A stretch of DNA of 64,000 nucleotides from Lachnospiraceae bacterium AM48-27BH (GCA_003478355.1 QUFC01000009.1:42265-106264); one strand, 5' to 3'; positions 26,939 to 36,838 are shown, numbered from the stretch's first letter. Notes: generated by a model from the sequence alone, not told the origin. Numbers and translations are program-made.

Positions 26939-28798
26939 TCATGCGGGATTCGCCGCAATCAGAAAGGCTTTGGCATTATACGTCAGCGGATCACGGTTCT
27001 TGTAGTCAAATACGACCACTCTGCCGTCTCCGAAGACCTCCAGATGTGCCATTTTCGCCATCTGTCTGGAATCGTACCCCTCATATCCCTTCAGATACTT
27101 CGGTTCTTTCTCCTCACCCTGGAAGAATTCCCGCCGCAGAGTCTTCCAAGGGCTCTCATCCCGCAGAAACGCCGGACGGCTCTTGATATTTTCCCGCAGA
27201 TACAGGTCGTAGGTCAGAAGATCCCGGTAACGTTCCGTCTTTTCTGGTTCCGTTTCCTGCAAAAATCCAAATAAAATCTCATACCGGGTCAGGCGGTTGA
27301 TGGCAATACCCGTGTATCCCAGCCTCTCATAGTAATCTGCCAGCGCCTCAAACATGGCATAGGGAGACGCCCAGTGCTGTTCCATTTCCCGCAAGGTTTC
27401 CGTATACTGACCGCTGTTATAGTGTACCTCCACCATATCTTCCACAGCTTTCAGCCGCAGCACCTGTCCATAATCCAGCCATTTGGTCGCCAGAACCTCA
27501 TATGGGGGCTCCTGGTGATACAAAAGGCCATAATCCTGCGTCTTTTCTGCCATATAAGAACCAGTCAGAACCTTCAGAAAACCAAGCTGTAACTGTTCCG
27601 GCCGCATCCAGTATACATCGTCAAAGGACTGGCAGAACCGCTCATAGTTTTCATATGGAAGCCCTACGATCAGATCCAGGTGCTGATGGATGTTGTGGAA
27701 GCCGTTGATCTTGTCCACCACTTGCTTTAACCGGTCCAGGTTCATTTTCCGGCGGATCTCCGTGATGGTGTCCGGATTGGTGGTCTGGACGCCGATCTCC
27801 AGCTGGATCAGACCCGGACGCATCTGCTCCATGACCTCCAATTCTTCCTCATCGATCAGATCCGCAGAAATTTCAAAATGGAAATTGGTCACACCGTTAT
27901 CATGCTCCAGCAGATACCGCCAGATGGCCAGGGCGTGGCTCTTTTTACAGTTAAAGGTACGATCTACGAATTTTACCTGAGGCACCTTCCGCTCCAGGAA
28001 ATAATCCAGCTCTTTCATCACCAGGTCCAGGCTGCGGAAGCGCACTGTCTTATCAATAGAGGACAGACAGTAACTGCAGGAATAAGGACAGCCTCTGCTG
28101 CTCTCGTAGTAGATGATCCGGTGCTCCATCCCTTCTAAGTTGTTATAGCTGAATGGGATCTCGTCCATGGGAAGAAGAGGACGCACAGGGGTATGCAGGA
28201 TCTCGCCGCTGGTTTTTCGAAATACGATGCCGCGAACCTGCTCCAATCGAATGTCGATGTCTTCTGCTTCTCCATACACCTCAGCCAATTCAGCCAGCGT
28301 TGCCTCGCCTTCCCCAACCATCACTCCCGTAACTGTCGGCTCTTCTTTCAAGAAGCTCTCCGCCCGGTAATACACCTCCGGACCGCCCATCCAGATCTTC
28401 ACATCTGGCAATACTTTCGGAATATCTTTTAAAAATGGCCGGATATACTGGATGTTCCAGATATAACAGGAAAATCCAATTACATCCGGTTTTCTCCGGT
28501 AGATATCCTGTAAAATCTGGTCCATCTGATGATTGATGGTGTATTCCGCGATCTCAACCTGCACCTGACCAGAGGACACGCCTGCTACACTCTGCGTTTC
28601 CGTCACGACCGCTCCATCAGCCTCCCACTCTGCGCCCTGCACGCCTGCTTCAGCCACGCCGCTCACGATTTCGCCAGTACCAGCCAGCGCTGCTTTTTTC
28701 TTTTTCCGCAGTTCCTTCTCCGCATATGCCTTCAGACTATAGATTCCAAGATTAGAATGAATATATTTGGCATTGATCGCTACCAATAAAAACTTCAT
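26939..28798 (-). CDS. B12-binding-domain radical SAM protein with DUF4080
   Basis: A 619-residue protein. The N-terminus is a cobalamin-binding-like domain (NAKYIHSNLGIYSLKAYAE ... GFSCYIWN). The radical SAM core has the CxxxCxxC cluster motif RGCPYSCSYCLSS near residue 235, and the C-terminus matches DUF4080. Members are often annotated as MiaB-like or methyltransferases, but the substrate is unknown. Residues about 36-78 form a low-complexity Ala/Gly/Val-rich insertion between the first two strands, which looks unusual. It is followed upstream by the Sua5 gene on the same strand. Confidence 0.85.
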   Translation of the reverse strand: MKFLLVAINAKYIHSNLGIYSLKAYAEKELRKKKKAALAGTGEIVSGVAEAGVQGAEWEADGAVVTETQSVAGVSSGQVQVEIAEYTINHQMDQILQDIYRRKPDVIGFSCYIWNIQYIRPFLKDIPKVLPDVKIWMGGPEVYYRAESFLKEEPTVTGVMVGEGEATLAELAEVYGEAEDIDIRLEQVRGIVFRKTSGEILHTPVRPLLPMDEIPFSYNNLEGMEHRIIYYESSRGCPYSCSYCLSSIDKTVRFRSLDLVMKELDYFLERKVPQVKFVDRTFNCKKSHALAIWRYLLEHDNGVTNFHFEISADLIDEEELEVMEQMRPGLIQLEIGVQTTNPDTITEIRRKMNLDRLKQVVDKINGFHNIHQHLDLIVGLPYENYERFCQSFDDVYWMRPEQLQLGFLKVLTGSYMAEKTQDYGLLYHQEPPYEVLATKWLDYGQVLRLKAVEDMVEVHYNSGQYTETLREMEQHWASPYAMFEALADYYERLGYTGIAINRLTRYEILFGFLQETEPEKTERYRDLLTYDLYLRENIKSRPAFLRDESPWKTLRREFFQGEEKEPKYLKGYEGYDSRQMAKMAHLEVFGDGRVVVFDYKNRDPLTYNAKAFLIAANPA

Positions 28799-28843
28799 AA
28801 AATTACTTCTCCGCTTCTTCGTAACTATTCCATACTATCATCG

Positions 28844-29931
28844 TTACACTTCTTCTTTTACGTCCAAAATATGATATCCCGCCGCTTTCGTCAGACGGTT
28901 CATGATGGCCTGCCCAGATGATCCTTCGGGAAACTCTCTGAATAGATATAATCCACTCCCAGATCATCAAACTCTCTCAAAACCGCAAACAGGTTGTGGG
29001 CGATCGTTTCCGGTCTGGAACGGAATCCCAGGCTTCTTACCATTCCCTGTGGATAGCAGTCTCTGGTCTCCTCTGTACAGATGATCCCCACCTTCTGTCC
29101 CTGATCCAGGCGGCTCTTTGCCAGAAGGTTGATCTCCTCGATCACCCGGTCACTGATCACTTCTTTCGTCTCCGGATTCTTCTCTTCCACTAAAACCAGC
29201 TCTGCCTTTGGAGCGTAATGACGATATTTCATACCTGGCGCCTTTGGTTTCACATTGGCAGCCATAGGACCCTGAATGGCCGGATCGATCTCCACCTGTC
29301 CAACCGTCTCCCGCAGCATCTCAATGGTGATCGCACCTGGTCTCAACAGCATCGGAACCGGGCCGGATACATCTACAATTGTAGATTCCACACCGATTCC
29401 CACAGCACCACCGTCTAAGATCATCTCGATTTTCCCGTTCATATCCTGATATACATGCTCCGCTGTCGTCGGACTTGGACGCCCGGAAGTATTGGCGCTT
29501 GGCGCAGCGATGGGAATTCCCGCCAGTGCGATCATCCGGTTGGCGATGGGATCACTTGGCATACGGATCGCTACTGTATCCAGTCCACCAGTCGTTCCAT
29601 ACGGCACGATATCGCTCTTCGGAAAAATCATGGTAAGCGGTCCCGGCCAATACGCTTCCATCAGCTTCTTTCCAGCCTCAGGAACCTCTTTTACTAATGG
29701 AGCCAGTTCCTCTGGCTTGGAAATATGGGCAATCAACGGGTTATCCGATGGTCTGCCCTTGGCGGCATAGATCTTCTTCGCCGCCTCTTCATTTAACGCA
29801 TTGGCCCCCAGTCCATACACCGTCTCTGTTGGAAACGCCACCAGACCGCCAGCCCTTAAAATCTCCGCTGCCTCCATTAACTTCTCATCATCAATCTGTT
29901 CTTTATCAATTTTTACAACCTTTGTATCCAT
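28844..29931 (-). CDS. Threonylcarbamoyl-AMP synthase, Sua5 type (frameshifted)
   Basis: This enzyme makes threonylcarbamoyl-AMP from threonine, bicarbonate and ATP, the first step of tRNA t6A modification. The YrdC domain is clear (GGLVAFPTETVYGLGANA, KGRPSDNPLIAHI, SANTSGRPSPT), followed by the Sua5 C-terminal domain. One C is missing near 28910: after SESFPKDHLG the alternative frame gives QAIMNRLTKAAGYHI and stops at 28844. Restored length is about 362 residues. t6A synthesis is essential in most bacteria, so a true null is unlikely. Confidence 0.92.
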
Positions 29932-30123
29932 TTTATTTCTCCTTATTTCTCAACCAACTCCATCATGACCTTTTTTCCTGCAAAGCCTCATCTTATGACA
30001 CGGTTTCCCGGAAGCATCACCGGATTTTATCATCAGAATCTGCCCCTTATCATACCACAGGGAAGTTCTTTTTTCCATGTTTTCCAATATATTTAGAATA
30101 ACATTCCCCGTCTGGAGTTTCTT

Positions 30124-30887
30124 ATGCCATCAAGCAGTCTAAAAGTACGTCTTTTCACCATAAAAACTGCCCAGCTTCTCATGACGATCCTGTTTCTATT
30201 TCTGATCTACGTCCTCTCCCGCCAGGCCGCCGCACTCGTTCTGGCATCTTCCGTCTCTGCCCAGACGCTCCTCCTACTGTAGTCATCGACAGCGGACATG
30301 GCGGCAATGATCCCGGCAAGATTGGTGTGGACGGAAGTCTGGAAAAGGATCTGAATCTCACCATTGCCCGGAAATTAAAATACTACCTGGAGACGTCCGG
30401 CGTCCAGGTAATCATGACCCGCGATTCTGACACCGGACTATATAAGGAAACGGATTCCCATAAAAAAACAGCGGACCTAAAAGCCCGCTGCCAGCTGATC
30501 AATGACACCGCTCCCGCCCTGACCATCAGCATCCACCAGAACAGTTATCACGAGGAAGCGATCAACGGCGGTCAGGTGTTCTATTATAAAACTTCAGAAA
30601 AAAGAAAACGCCTGGCAGACATTCTCCAGAAACGATTTGATTTCGTTCTTGGAGAAAATAATCGCCGCCAGGCGAAGCCCAATGATACCTATTATCTTTT
30701 ACTTCATGTCAAAAGCCCCATCGTCATCGTGGAATGTGGTTTCCTAAGCAACTGGGACGAGGCTGCCCGCCTGAATTCCTCCGACTATCAGGATCGTCTG
30801 GCCTGGACACTCCACATGGGCATTCTCAGATATTTGAATACACGTAACTGTTCAGTACCCTCACAGTTACGAGCAAAAATCCATTGA
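30124..30887 (+). CDS. N-acetylmuramoyl-L-alanine amidase, CwlD-like (frameshifted)
   Basis: A zinc amidase that cuts the peptide stem from peptidoglycan. The start MPSSSLKVRLFTIKTAQ is followed by one membrane helix (LLMTILFLFLIYVL). One base is missing between about 30250 and 30279. The catalytic domain then begins VVIDSGHGGNDPGKIG and includes SIHQNSY and IVECGFLSN, whose His/Glu residues bind zinc. Size and membrane anchor resemble CwlD, needed for spore cortex muramic lactam. The last 15 codons fall inside a 135-bp inverted-repeat element, so the natural C-terminus has probably been replaced. Confidence 0.85.
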
Positions 30888-30977
30888 AAATTACCTTCGG
30901 CAATAGGATTTTTGCCTGCAAGCCCATGTTTTCGTACGGTCAGCGCAGTGAATGCGCAGACCTACTGAACAGTTACG
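30843..30977. repeat. 135-bp nested inverted-repeat element, copy 1 (MITE-like)
   Basis: Perfect 15-bp terminal inverted repeats, CGTAACTGTTCAGTA (30843) and its complement (30963-30977), enclose a GCAAAAATCC/GGATTTTTGC hairpin and the 45-bp palindrome copy 3 (GGTCAGCGCA/TGCGCAGACC). Its left end overlaps the amidase 3' end. No coding capacity. A related element of nearly the same length is at 40271-40404. Confidence 0.75.
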
Positions 30978-31035
30978 AATACACAATAACTCCACACAAA
31001 AATTTTATGGAACTGTTCCGCATTCACCAAGAAAC

Positions 31036-32465
31036 CTACTCCTGACCTCTGGAAAATACATTATAATCGCAGACTGCATCCTCCATGATCTCCTCCAGAT
31101 ACATCGCGTAAATATCCGTCCGGTCATATTCCTGCCACAACTGATATTCTTTATTGCCTTCCACATCTGCTTTCAGATCCTGTGCATGTCCGGCTGTGGC
31201 ATATACGTTCATCAATGCATACAATTCCGCCATTTTTTCCTTTTCCTCTTGGGAAATGGAATATTGCTCAAGATCCGCCTTGGCGTGGCGGTAGAATACG
31301 TTCTGCAGGAATCGTCGGCGTACTCCTCGAAATTCTGGAGATTTGTATCCGGGTTATCCTTTTTCTCTGCCCAGGAAGATACGTCCACTTTTTCTGTATG
31401 ATATGTAAAATCACCAGGGCCTTTATAATTTAACACACCGTAGGGACACGGAGAAGTTGTTAACGCCCCCGTCACGATCTCATCAATATCGTGGTTCTCT
31501 GATGTCCGGTAATGCTGTACATGCAGATGTCCGCTTAAAAACAGCTCCACATCCCAGTCATCCAGGAAACGTTCCAGCTCATCACTATGCTCGATGGTGC
31601 AGTCTTTCTCGTAGATCCGGCTTTCATCCAGCAGATTGTGATGAGCCACTGCAATCACATTGCGCTCCTCATACCATGCCTGATCCAGGATTTCCTCCAT
31701 CCAGCTGTAGGTTTCTGTACGGATCATACCGCCCACTTTATTGCCGTTTTCATATTGGCAGCTGTCCAGCATCAACAGCCAGGTACCATCCGGTGTCTCC
31801 GCCATATAACTCAAAGAATTCGGATCACAGCTGATGGCATCCTGATAACCAAACTCTCCATAAATCTCCCGAAAATCGTCCGGTGTTGTCTGAACCGCCG
31901 GGATCGCATCACTGCCTTTATAGGCAGCCGCCTTGGGATTATTGATATCGTGGTTTCCAGGAATTACCAGAACCTGGATTCCCGCTTCTTTTACCCGCTC
32001 CAGTTTGGAAGCCAGAGCCTCATGGCTTCCTCTCTCACCTTCCAGCGTCAGATCCCCGCTTAAAATCAATGTCTGCGGTTTCCGCTCAACCACTTCATCC
32101 AGAAATGCGTCCGTGATCTCCCACACATAAAGTGCCAGCTTTCCATCGCCCTGTTCTGCCATTGTTTGATACGCCTGACCAAAATCTGTCAGTTCCTTGG
32201 CAAAATAGTGAACATCAGTAGCCAGGATGATCTCCGGATTAAATGTGTCCTCTTCCTCCACCTCCAGAGAAGGAACCGTCTCCGGTTCTCCTGGGTTCGG
32301 CGCCAGGGTCGGTCCCTCTTCCTGCTCTGTCTGGGACTCCACCACCTCGACCTTCGGTCCGCTGGTCTCCTCCTCTATCTTGTGATAAGCAGAACAACCT
32401 CCTAATGCTGCCGCACTTATGATCCATAAAGCTGCTGCAGTCAGCAGCCATACTTTCCTTTTCAT
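31036..32465 (-). CDS. Metallophosphoesterase lipoprotein (frameshifted)
   Basis: A 476-residue exported calcineurin-like phosphoesterase when restored. The lipoprotein signal ends AAALGGC, and a Pro/Glu-rich linker follows. The five metal-site motifs are present: ATDVHYF, LSGDLTLEG, IPGNHDINN, VAHHNL and SGHLHVQHY. One A is missing near 31302, where SCRT should read SCRNVFYRH. The alternative frame then gives QEEKEKMAELYALMN and ends FSRGQE at 31036. It lies 14 bp after the GH18 gene and probably acts outside the membrane on a phosphodiester of unknown nature. Confidence 0.88.
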
Positions 32466-32479
32466 GTTTCTCGCCTCGA

Positions 32480-34165
32480 TTATTTGTCACTAATTTTGCA
32501 CACATCCCACACAGATGCCGGTTCAAAGCCCAACTTCCAGAATGCCGCACCTGCCAGCTGATATTTACTGATCAGGTTCATTTTTAATCCAAGAGAAGTT
32601 TCTTCCTCCATCCAGATCTCTTTTACTGCATCATCTTTTTGGATACTTCCATAATACTGCCCCAGTTCTTCCTGCCAATACAGTTCTACATGGTTATCCT
32701 CAATCCACTGCTTCGCTCCCTGAATTCCCAGGGCGGAAGAAGAGGTCTCATTGCCAGATTCCGTCCACACTCTGGTGTAAAATGGCAGTGCGCAGACTGT
32801 CTTGGATGCCGGAACATACTTTAAAGTATCTGTAATTCCATTTTCCACATAAGAAATTGAAGAAACAGAACCAGCCTCTCCACCTGCGTAATGCTCATCA
32901 TACGCCATAATGATGTAATAATCAACCACCCGGCCCTGTTCTGCCCAGTTATAGAAAGAATTATATGGCATCGGCACATAGTTATCCACAGATAAAATAA
33001 TCCCTGCTTTCCGACATGCCACAGACAATTCCCGGATAAACTGGACATACTGCGGGCCCGCTGAGGACTTGATCCCCTCAATATCCAGATTCAAACCATC
33101 TAATCCTAAATTCTGTACCTCTTCCATGAGGCTGGCGATCAGTTTTTTTCTCACGGATGTTTTTGCAAATAACACCGCTGAATCCACATTGGTTCCCTGG
33201 TTAAAATTATCCACTACTGCCCACACCTGAAGCCCCATGTCATGGGCAAGGTTTACATAATTTTGGTTTCCATAGGACACATAACCTCCGTCATTGTCTG
33301 TCAGGGCAAACCAGGTAGGCGCTACTACATTAACCCCCTGGGTATTGGCCATTAATGTGCTGAGGGCGCTGTTGGCCTCCATGGATGTCACCTGATGCCA
33401 TACCAGGCTGACTTCTTTCCCCAGTGAGATCGAGGTGTACTCCGGCTCGATAAATAAGCTGGTCTCCTGCTTCGTCTCCACCTGGCCGATCCGTTTATTC
33501 TGAATATAACCCATATATCCACTTTCTGTCCGTACCCTGGACCAGTCGGTGCTCTGCTCCTCAATCCGGAAGGTATCTCCCTTACTTAAATTCACGATCA
33601 CATCGCTTTTGATGTCACTGTCCACACGAACGGCTGTATTTTTCGACGCAGTTCCCTGCTGCCACGGCGACCAATCTGTATCCACATAGATCCGGCTGTA
33701 TACAACCGAATCATAATAATTTCCATTATAAAGTTCTGTCCGGATGTTGGTATAATTGCTGACCAGACCCACGGAAAGATAGATCTGTCCCTCTTTTTCC
33801 ACTACCAGCGGCTGTCCATTGCTTCCCAATGTCCGTTTATCCGCATAGACAATGGAATCCGGCAGTGTATATACCAGCATTTTCTCCACATCATCCCAGT
33901 AAAACTTTTCATTGACATACTCATCAACCCAGGTAACTGGAAGATACATCTGCTCTCCATCTACCAGGCCCTTCTCTTCCTGAAGTTCACCATTAAGATA
34001 AATAGCCGCCTGGGACGCATCATCGGTAATCCCAAGAAGTTCTCCAATATCCGCCTGATTTTTAGACGGCATATATCTCTGCACGAGCTGGATTCCCACT
34101 GCTCCGCCAAAAAGCAGAAGCACGATCCCTGCTATCACGAAAACCGGAGTCCATTTTTTCTTCAA
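32480..34165 (-). CDS. GH18 glycosyl hydrolase with stalk and SH3 domains
   Basis: A 561-residue membrane-anchored protein. Residues 8-28 form one transmembrane helix. Then comes a copper-amine-oxidase-N-like stalk domain (about 45-150) and a bacterial SH3 domain (about 155-225, SKGDTFRIEEQSTDWSRV). The GH18 barrel carries the catalytic motif DGLNLDIEGI. The layout resembles spore or cell-wall hydrolases that cleave after N-acetylglucosamine. It is cotranscribed with the phosphoesterase lipoprotein downstream and possibly with the kinase cluster upstream. Confidence 0.88.
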   Translation of the reverse strand: MKKKWTPVFVIAGIVLLLFGGAVGIQLVQRYMPSKNQADIGELLGITDDASQAAIYLNGELQEEKGLVDGEQMYLPVTWVDEYVNEKFYWDDVEKMLVYTLPDSIVYADKRTLGSNGQPLVVEKEGQIYLSVGLVSNYTNIRTELYNGNYYDSVVYSRIYVDTDWSPWQQGTASKNTAVRVDSDIKSDVIVNLSKGDTFRIEEQSTDWSRVRTESGYMGYIQNKRIGQVETKQETSLFIEPEYTSISLGKEVSLVWHQVTSMEANSALSTLMANTQGVNVVAPTWFALTDNDGGYVSYGNQNYVNLAHDMGLQVWAVVDNFNQGTNVDSAVLFAKTSVRKKLIASLMEEVQNLGLDGLNLDIEGIKSSAGPQYVQFIRELSVACRKAGIILSVDNYVPMPYNSFYNWAEQGRVVDYYIIMAYDEHYAGGEAGSVSSISYVENGITDTLKYVPASKTVCALPFYTRVWTESGNETSSSALGIQGAKQWIEDNHVELYWQEELGQYYGSIQKDDAVKEIWMEEETSLGLKMNLISKYQLAGAAFWKLGFEPASVWDVCKISDK

Positions 34166-34291
34166 CTGCCCATCCTCCTGATCGATTCTTTTGTAATACC
34201 AATTATTTTTGACCCCAACATCTATTTTTTTAGTATACCACCGTTTTATTGGCGCTGCACCTTACATTTTTTTTAATACGGGCGATTTATT

Positions 34292-34355
34292 ATCCAGGCC
34301 CGGGTCTGACTGTCTTAAGCGGAAGGTAGTGCTCTGATCCGGGCCTGGATCTTTT
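34292..34355. terminator. Strong GC-rich hairpin between the 80-aa gene and GH18
   Basis: ATCCAGGCCCGG pairs perfectly with CCGGGCCTGGAT. On the plus strand a T-run follows, but the nearest genes read leftward, where the bases after the hairpin are AT-rich without a clear T-run. It may be a bidirectional or partial terminator. Confidence 0.6.
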
Positions 34356-34376
34356 TCTGTCATAAACCAAAGAAGC

Positions 34377-34619
34377 CTAATGGTTGTAAACCTTATCAAA
34401 ATGGATTTCCCGCAGTTTTCCATCTTCCAGACCAATAAAATCACTCATGTAAAATCCACCGTCCTCCTGAATCTGGAAAATCTTCTCCCAGTCCTCTTCT
34501 TCCGGCTTTTTTCCATCAATATAGACCGGAATCCCCTTTTGTTCGTAGCGTTTCAACCCTTTTATATATTCCTGTTCTTTTCTCCGGTTCTGCTTTTCCA
34601 TATCTCCCTGCATCTCCAT
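34377..34619 (-). CDS. Conserved-looking 80-residue protein
   Basis: I chose the ATG at 34619 because AAAGGAG precedes it; the frame is open further upstream but reads across the preceding gene. The product is charged (MEMQGDMEKQNRRKEQEYI) and has a C-terminal segment FYMSDFIGLEDGKLREIHF. No domain is recognised. It follows the P-loop gene by 62 bp on the same strand. Confidence 0.6.
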   Translation of the reverse strand: MEMQGDMEKQNRRKEQEYIKGLKRYEQKGIPVYIDGKKPEEEDWEKIFQIQEDGGFYMSDFIGLEDGKLREIHFDKVYNH

Positions 34620-34681
34620 ACTTTTCTCCTTTTTGCCCTCCCGCCCCAAAGAAGGCCATGACACATCCTTTCGGGAGGGCT

Positions 34682-35299
34682 CTAACGAAGCTGATCCAGC
34701 CACTGGATCTGTTCTGGAACAATTGAGAAAGCATCTGCTGAAAGCGGAATCCGATCCACTGCCGGATGCCGTACCTGGTTCCATTTATTTCTGGATTCCT
34801 CACTGCCAAAGGCTGCGAGGCAGTGCCAGCCATAGGTTACAGCCTCCTGTTCCCAGTCGTTCTGATTCCCAAACGCCCCCTCCTGCCATTCACTGAAGGA
34901 TATCACCAGATACACCTTCTGGCATCGTAAAAGTTCTGCCTTTTTCTGTTCACCCAGCGCGCCAAAATCAACCACGATCTTTTCATAATTTTTCCGGAGA
35001 CATTTTACCAGGACCACCTCATCCCCATGAGGATAAAAGCTGACATCCTGGATCTCATAACATTCTGCCTCCGTTTCTCCTGTGCATGCCCTTCCAAAAC
35101 GGTCAAAATCCCCATGACCGTTCCACTCCAGAGCTGCTGTATGTTCTCCACAGATACTGGAAAAATAATTTGCCAGAAGAACCGTCAGATGCGTGACTCC
35201 CACATGCCGTCCCGCGCCAACGATCCCAATAATCCTCGTATCCTCCTTCGTAGCTTTCCTGTTTTTCTTTCTGGTAAGCATTTGCCGGATTTTTCCCAT
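34682..35299 (-). CDS. MinD/TadZ-like P-loop protein lacking the Walker lysine
   Basis: About 205 residues from an ATG at 35299 with AGGGGA upstream; a TTG at 35320 is possible. After a basic N-terminus, the fold opens IIGIVGAGRHVGVTHLTVLL, where MinD-type ATPases have a GKGGxGKTT loop. The signature lysines are absent, while GVTH is kept. Further segments (KIVVDFGAL, KVYLVISFS) fit the Walker B and later strands. The same GVTHL motif occurs in the C-terminal domain of the kinase encoded just upstream. Nucleotide binding is uncertain. Confidence 0.6.
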   Translation of the reverse strand: MGKIRQMLTRKKNRKATKEDTRIIGIVGAGRHVGVTHLTVLLANYFSSICGEHTAALEWNGHGDFDRFGRACTGETEAECYEIQDVSFYPHGDEVVLVKCLRKNYEKIVVDFGALGEQKKAELLRCQKVYLVISFSEWQEGAFGNQNDWEQEAVTYGWHCLAAFGSEESRNKWNQVRHPAVDRIPLSADAFSIVPEQIQWLDQLR

Positions 35300-35391
35300 A
35301 ATTCCCCTGCCATTTTCCAAAGCTGCTCATAGAAATCGTCTATCTGCGCTGTCCGTACAAAGGGATCCGTAAACTCCGGGACCAGAAGAGC

Positions 35392-36711
35392 CTAGATCTC
35401 TCTCGCCTCCTGCGCTACTGCCTTGGGAACTGTATGTGTATACAATATTACCATCGATGTTCCGTTCCCATCTCGTCTGACGTTTTCCATGCGGGCCAGC
35501 GACTTTTTCACATCGCCATTGTGCCACCACTTTCCGCCTGCGGTGAGAAATAATACCGTTTCCGTCATCTCCGTCTCCTGTGTCTGCCACTCTGAACCAT
35601 AATCACGGACAATCACCGGATAATGACACGGTTCTAAGCGGGCGGCCCTGCCATACAGGGGTTTTACCGGAATTCCAAACAGCCTGCAGATGCCAGAGGA
35701 ATCCATTTCTTTATCCAGAAATTCTGCCATTTTCCGTATATCCCCGGAATGATTTTTTTCCTCATAAAGAGCCTCGTACCCTCTGGACCGTAACCAGCCA
35801 CAGAATCCAAGCGCCAGATGGGTCACTCCCATCCCTGGCCTTGTTCCGGCAAACGCACATATAAGAGAGGTTCCCTCTTCTGTCCGGAGCCCATTTGTCC
35901 GGGTATCCAGCCGTTTTAGATCTTCCTGGATCAAATGCACAGACCCATAACGCTTTTCCCTATTTTCCCTGGTACAGGTTCTTAAAATCCGTCCCAGCTC
36001 CCCTGGTACTTTCCGTATGTCTCCTCGTTCCATGGTTTCTCCCGTCAGAAGCCAGAAAAGCAGCGCCCCAATCTGATACACATCCGTGTAAACACCAAGT
36101 TCCATATCGCCCGACTGCTCCGGCGCCGCATATCCAGGTGTTCCGAAACGCACTGGTTCCCGATTGGCTCCATCCAGGAAATCCGCATGGTCAAAATCCA
36201 GTAGTTTTACCTGTTCATGGCAAACCAACAGATTCTTCGGCTGCAGATCTAAATATAAAATGGGGATTTGTTCTGCTGAATGCAGATATTGGACCAGGTC
36301 ACAGATCTGGATCCCATAACGGATCACTGTGTCCTGATTCAGATGACCTTTTTCTCGTATCAGGTCATAGAAAGAATCTCCTTCCAGAAATTCTTCAATC
36401 AGATAACTTTGAAATGCTTCTTCCTCTAAATCATATACAATGGGAATACCCGGATGCCTCAGCCGCTTTAAAATCAGCGCCTCTTTCTTAAAACGCTCAT
36501 AGTCCGTATCCAGCTTGGACACACACTTGATCGCCCGGTATTCATCCAGTTCCAGGTGTTTTGCCAGATAGACGGTACTGCACCTGCCTCGCCCCAGTGT
36601 TCTGATCAATTCGTATTTTCCAAACAAAATGGTGTCCCCAACTGGCTCACCTCCTTGTCCGGTACCTCTCTTATATGGCTTTATCTTAATATAAATCCCC
36701 TGGGAATGCAA
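35392..36711 (-). CDS. Hanks-type protein kinase fused to a P-loop domain
   Basis: Residues about 30-275 form a Ser/Thr kinase: glycine loop LGRGRCSTVYLA, lysine in AIKCV, catalytic loop YLDLQPKN (HRD replaced by YLD), magnesium loop DFD instead of DFG, and GYAAPEQ. Residues about 290-439 form a MinD/TadZ-like domain with AGTRPGMGVTHLAL. No membrane helix or PASTA repeat is seen. The start is uncertain: TTG at 36711, with a GGAGG further inside near 36650 lacking a good codon. The frame ends at TAG (35392) but continues in coding-like fashion (ALLVPEFTDPFVRTAQIDDF), so the stop may be a mutation or an error. Confidence 0.75.
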   Translation of the reverse strand: MHSQGIYIKIKPYKRGTGQGGEPVGDTILFGKYELIRTLGRGRCSTVYLAKHLELDEYRAIKCVSKLDTDYERFKKEALILKRLRHPGIPIVYDLEEEAFQSYLIEEFLEGDSFYDLIREKGHLNQDTVIRYGIQICDLVQYLHSAEQIPILYLDLQPKNLLVCHEQVKLLDFDHADFLDGANREPVRFGTPGYAAPEQSGDMELGVYTDVYQIGALLFWLLTGETMERGDIRKVPGELGRILRTCTRENREKRYGSVHLIQEDLKRLDTRTNGLRTEEGTSLICAFAGTRPGMGVTHLALGFCGWLRSRGYEALYEEKNHSGDIRKMAEFLDKEMDSSGICRLFGIPVKPLYGRAARLEPCHYPVIVRDYGSEWQTQETEMTETVLFLTAGGKWWHNGDVKKSLARMENVRRDGNGTSMVILYTHTVPKAVAQEAREI

Positions 36712-36767
36712 TGGAAATTTTCCATATCATAAATTTTTCCTAAAATAATATACATAGGAATTGCTAT

Positions 36768-36796
36768 TTGACCGTATTATATAGTATAGTTATAAT
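36768..36796 (+). promoter_or_regulatory. Sigma-A promoter of mecA
   Basis: TTGACC and TATAAT with a 17-bp spacer lie about 125 bases before the mecA start. The 45-bp palindromic repeat lies between them and would be transcribed in the leader. Confidence 0.7.
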
Positions 36797-36838
36797 GCCT
36801 ATGATTTTTTATAGTCAGGGCAGTTTTGACTTGTATTT

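Noticed and set aside
35895..36491. A 198-codon plus-strand frame
   Set aside because: It is antisense to the kinase domain, with no ribosome site and no recognisable domain.
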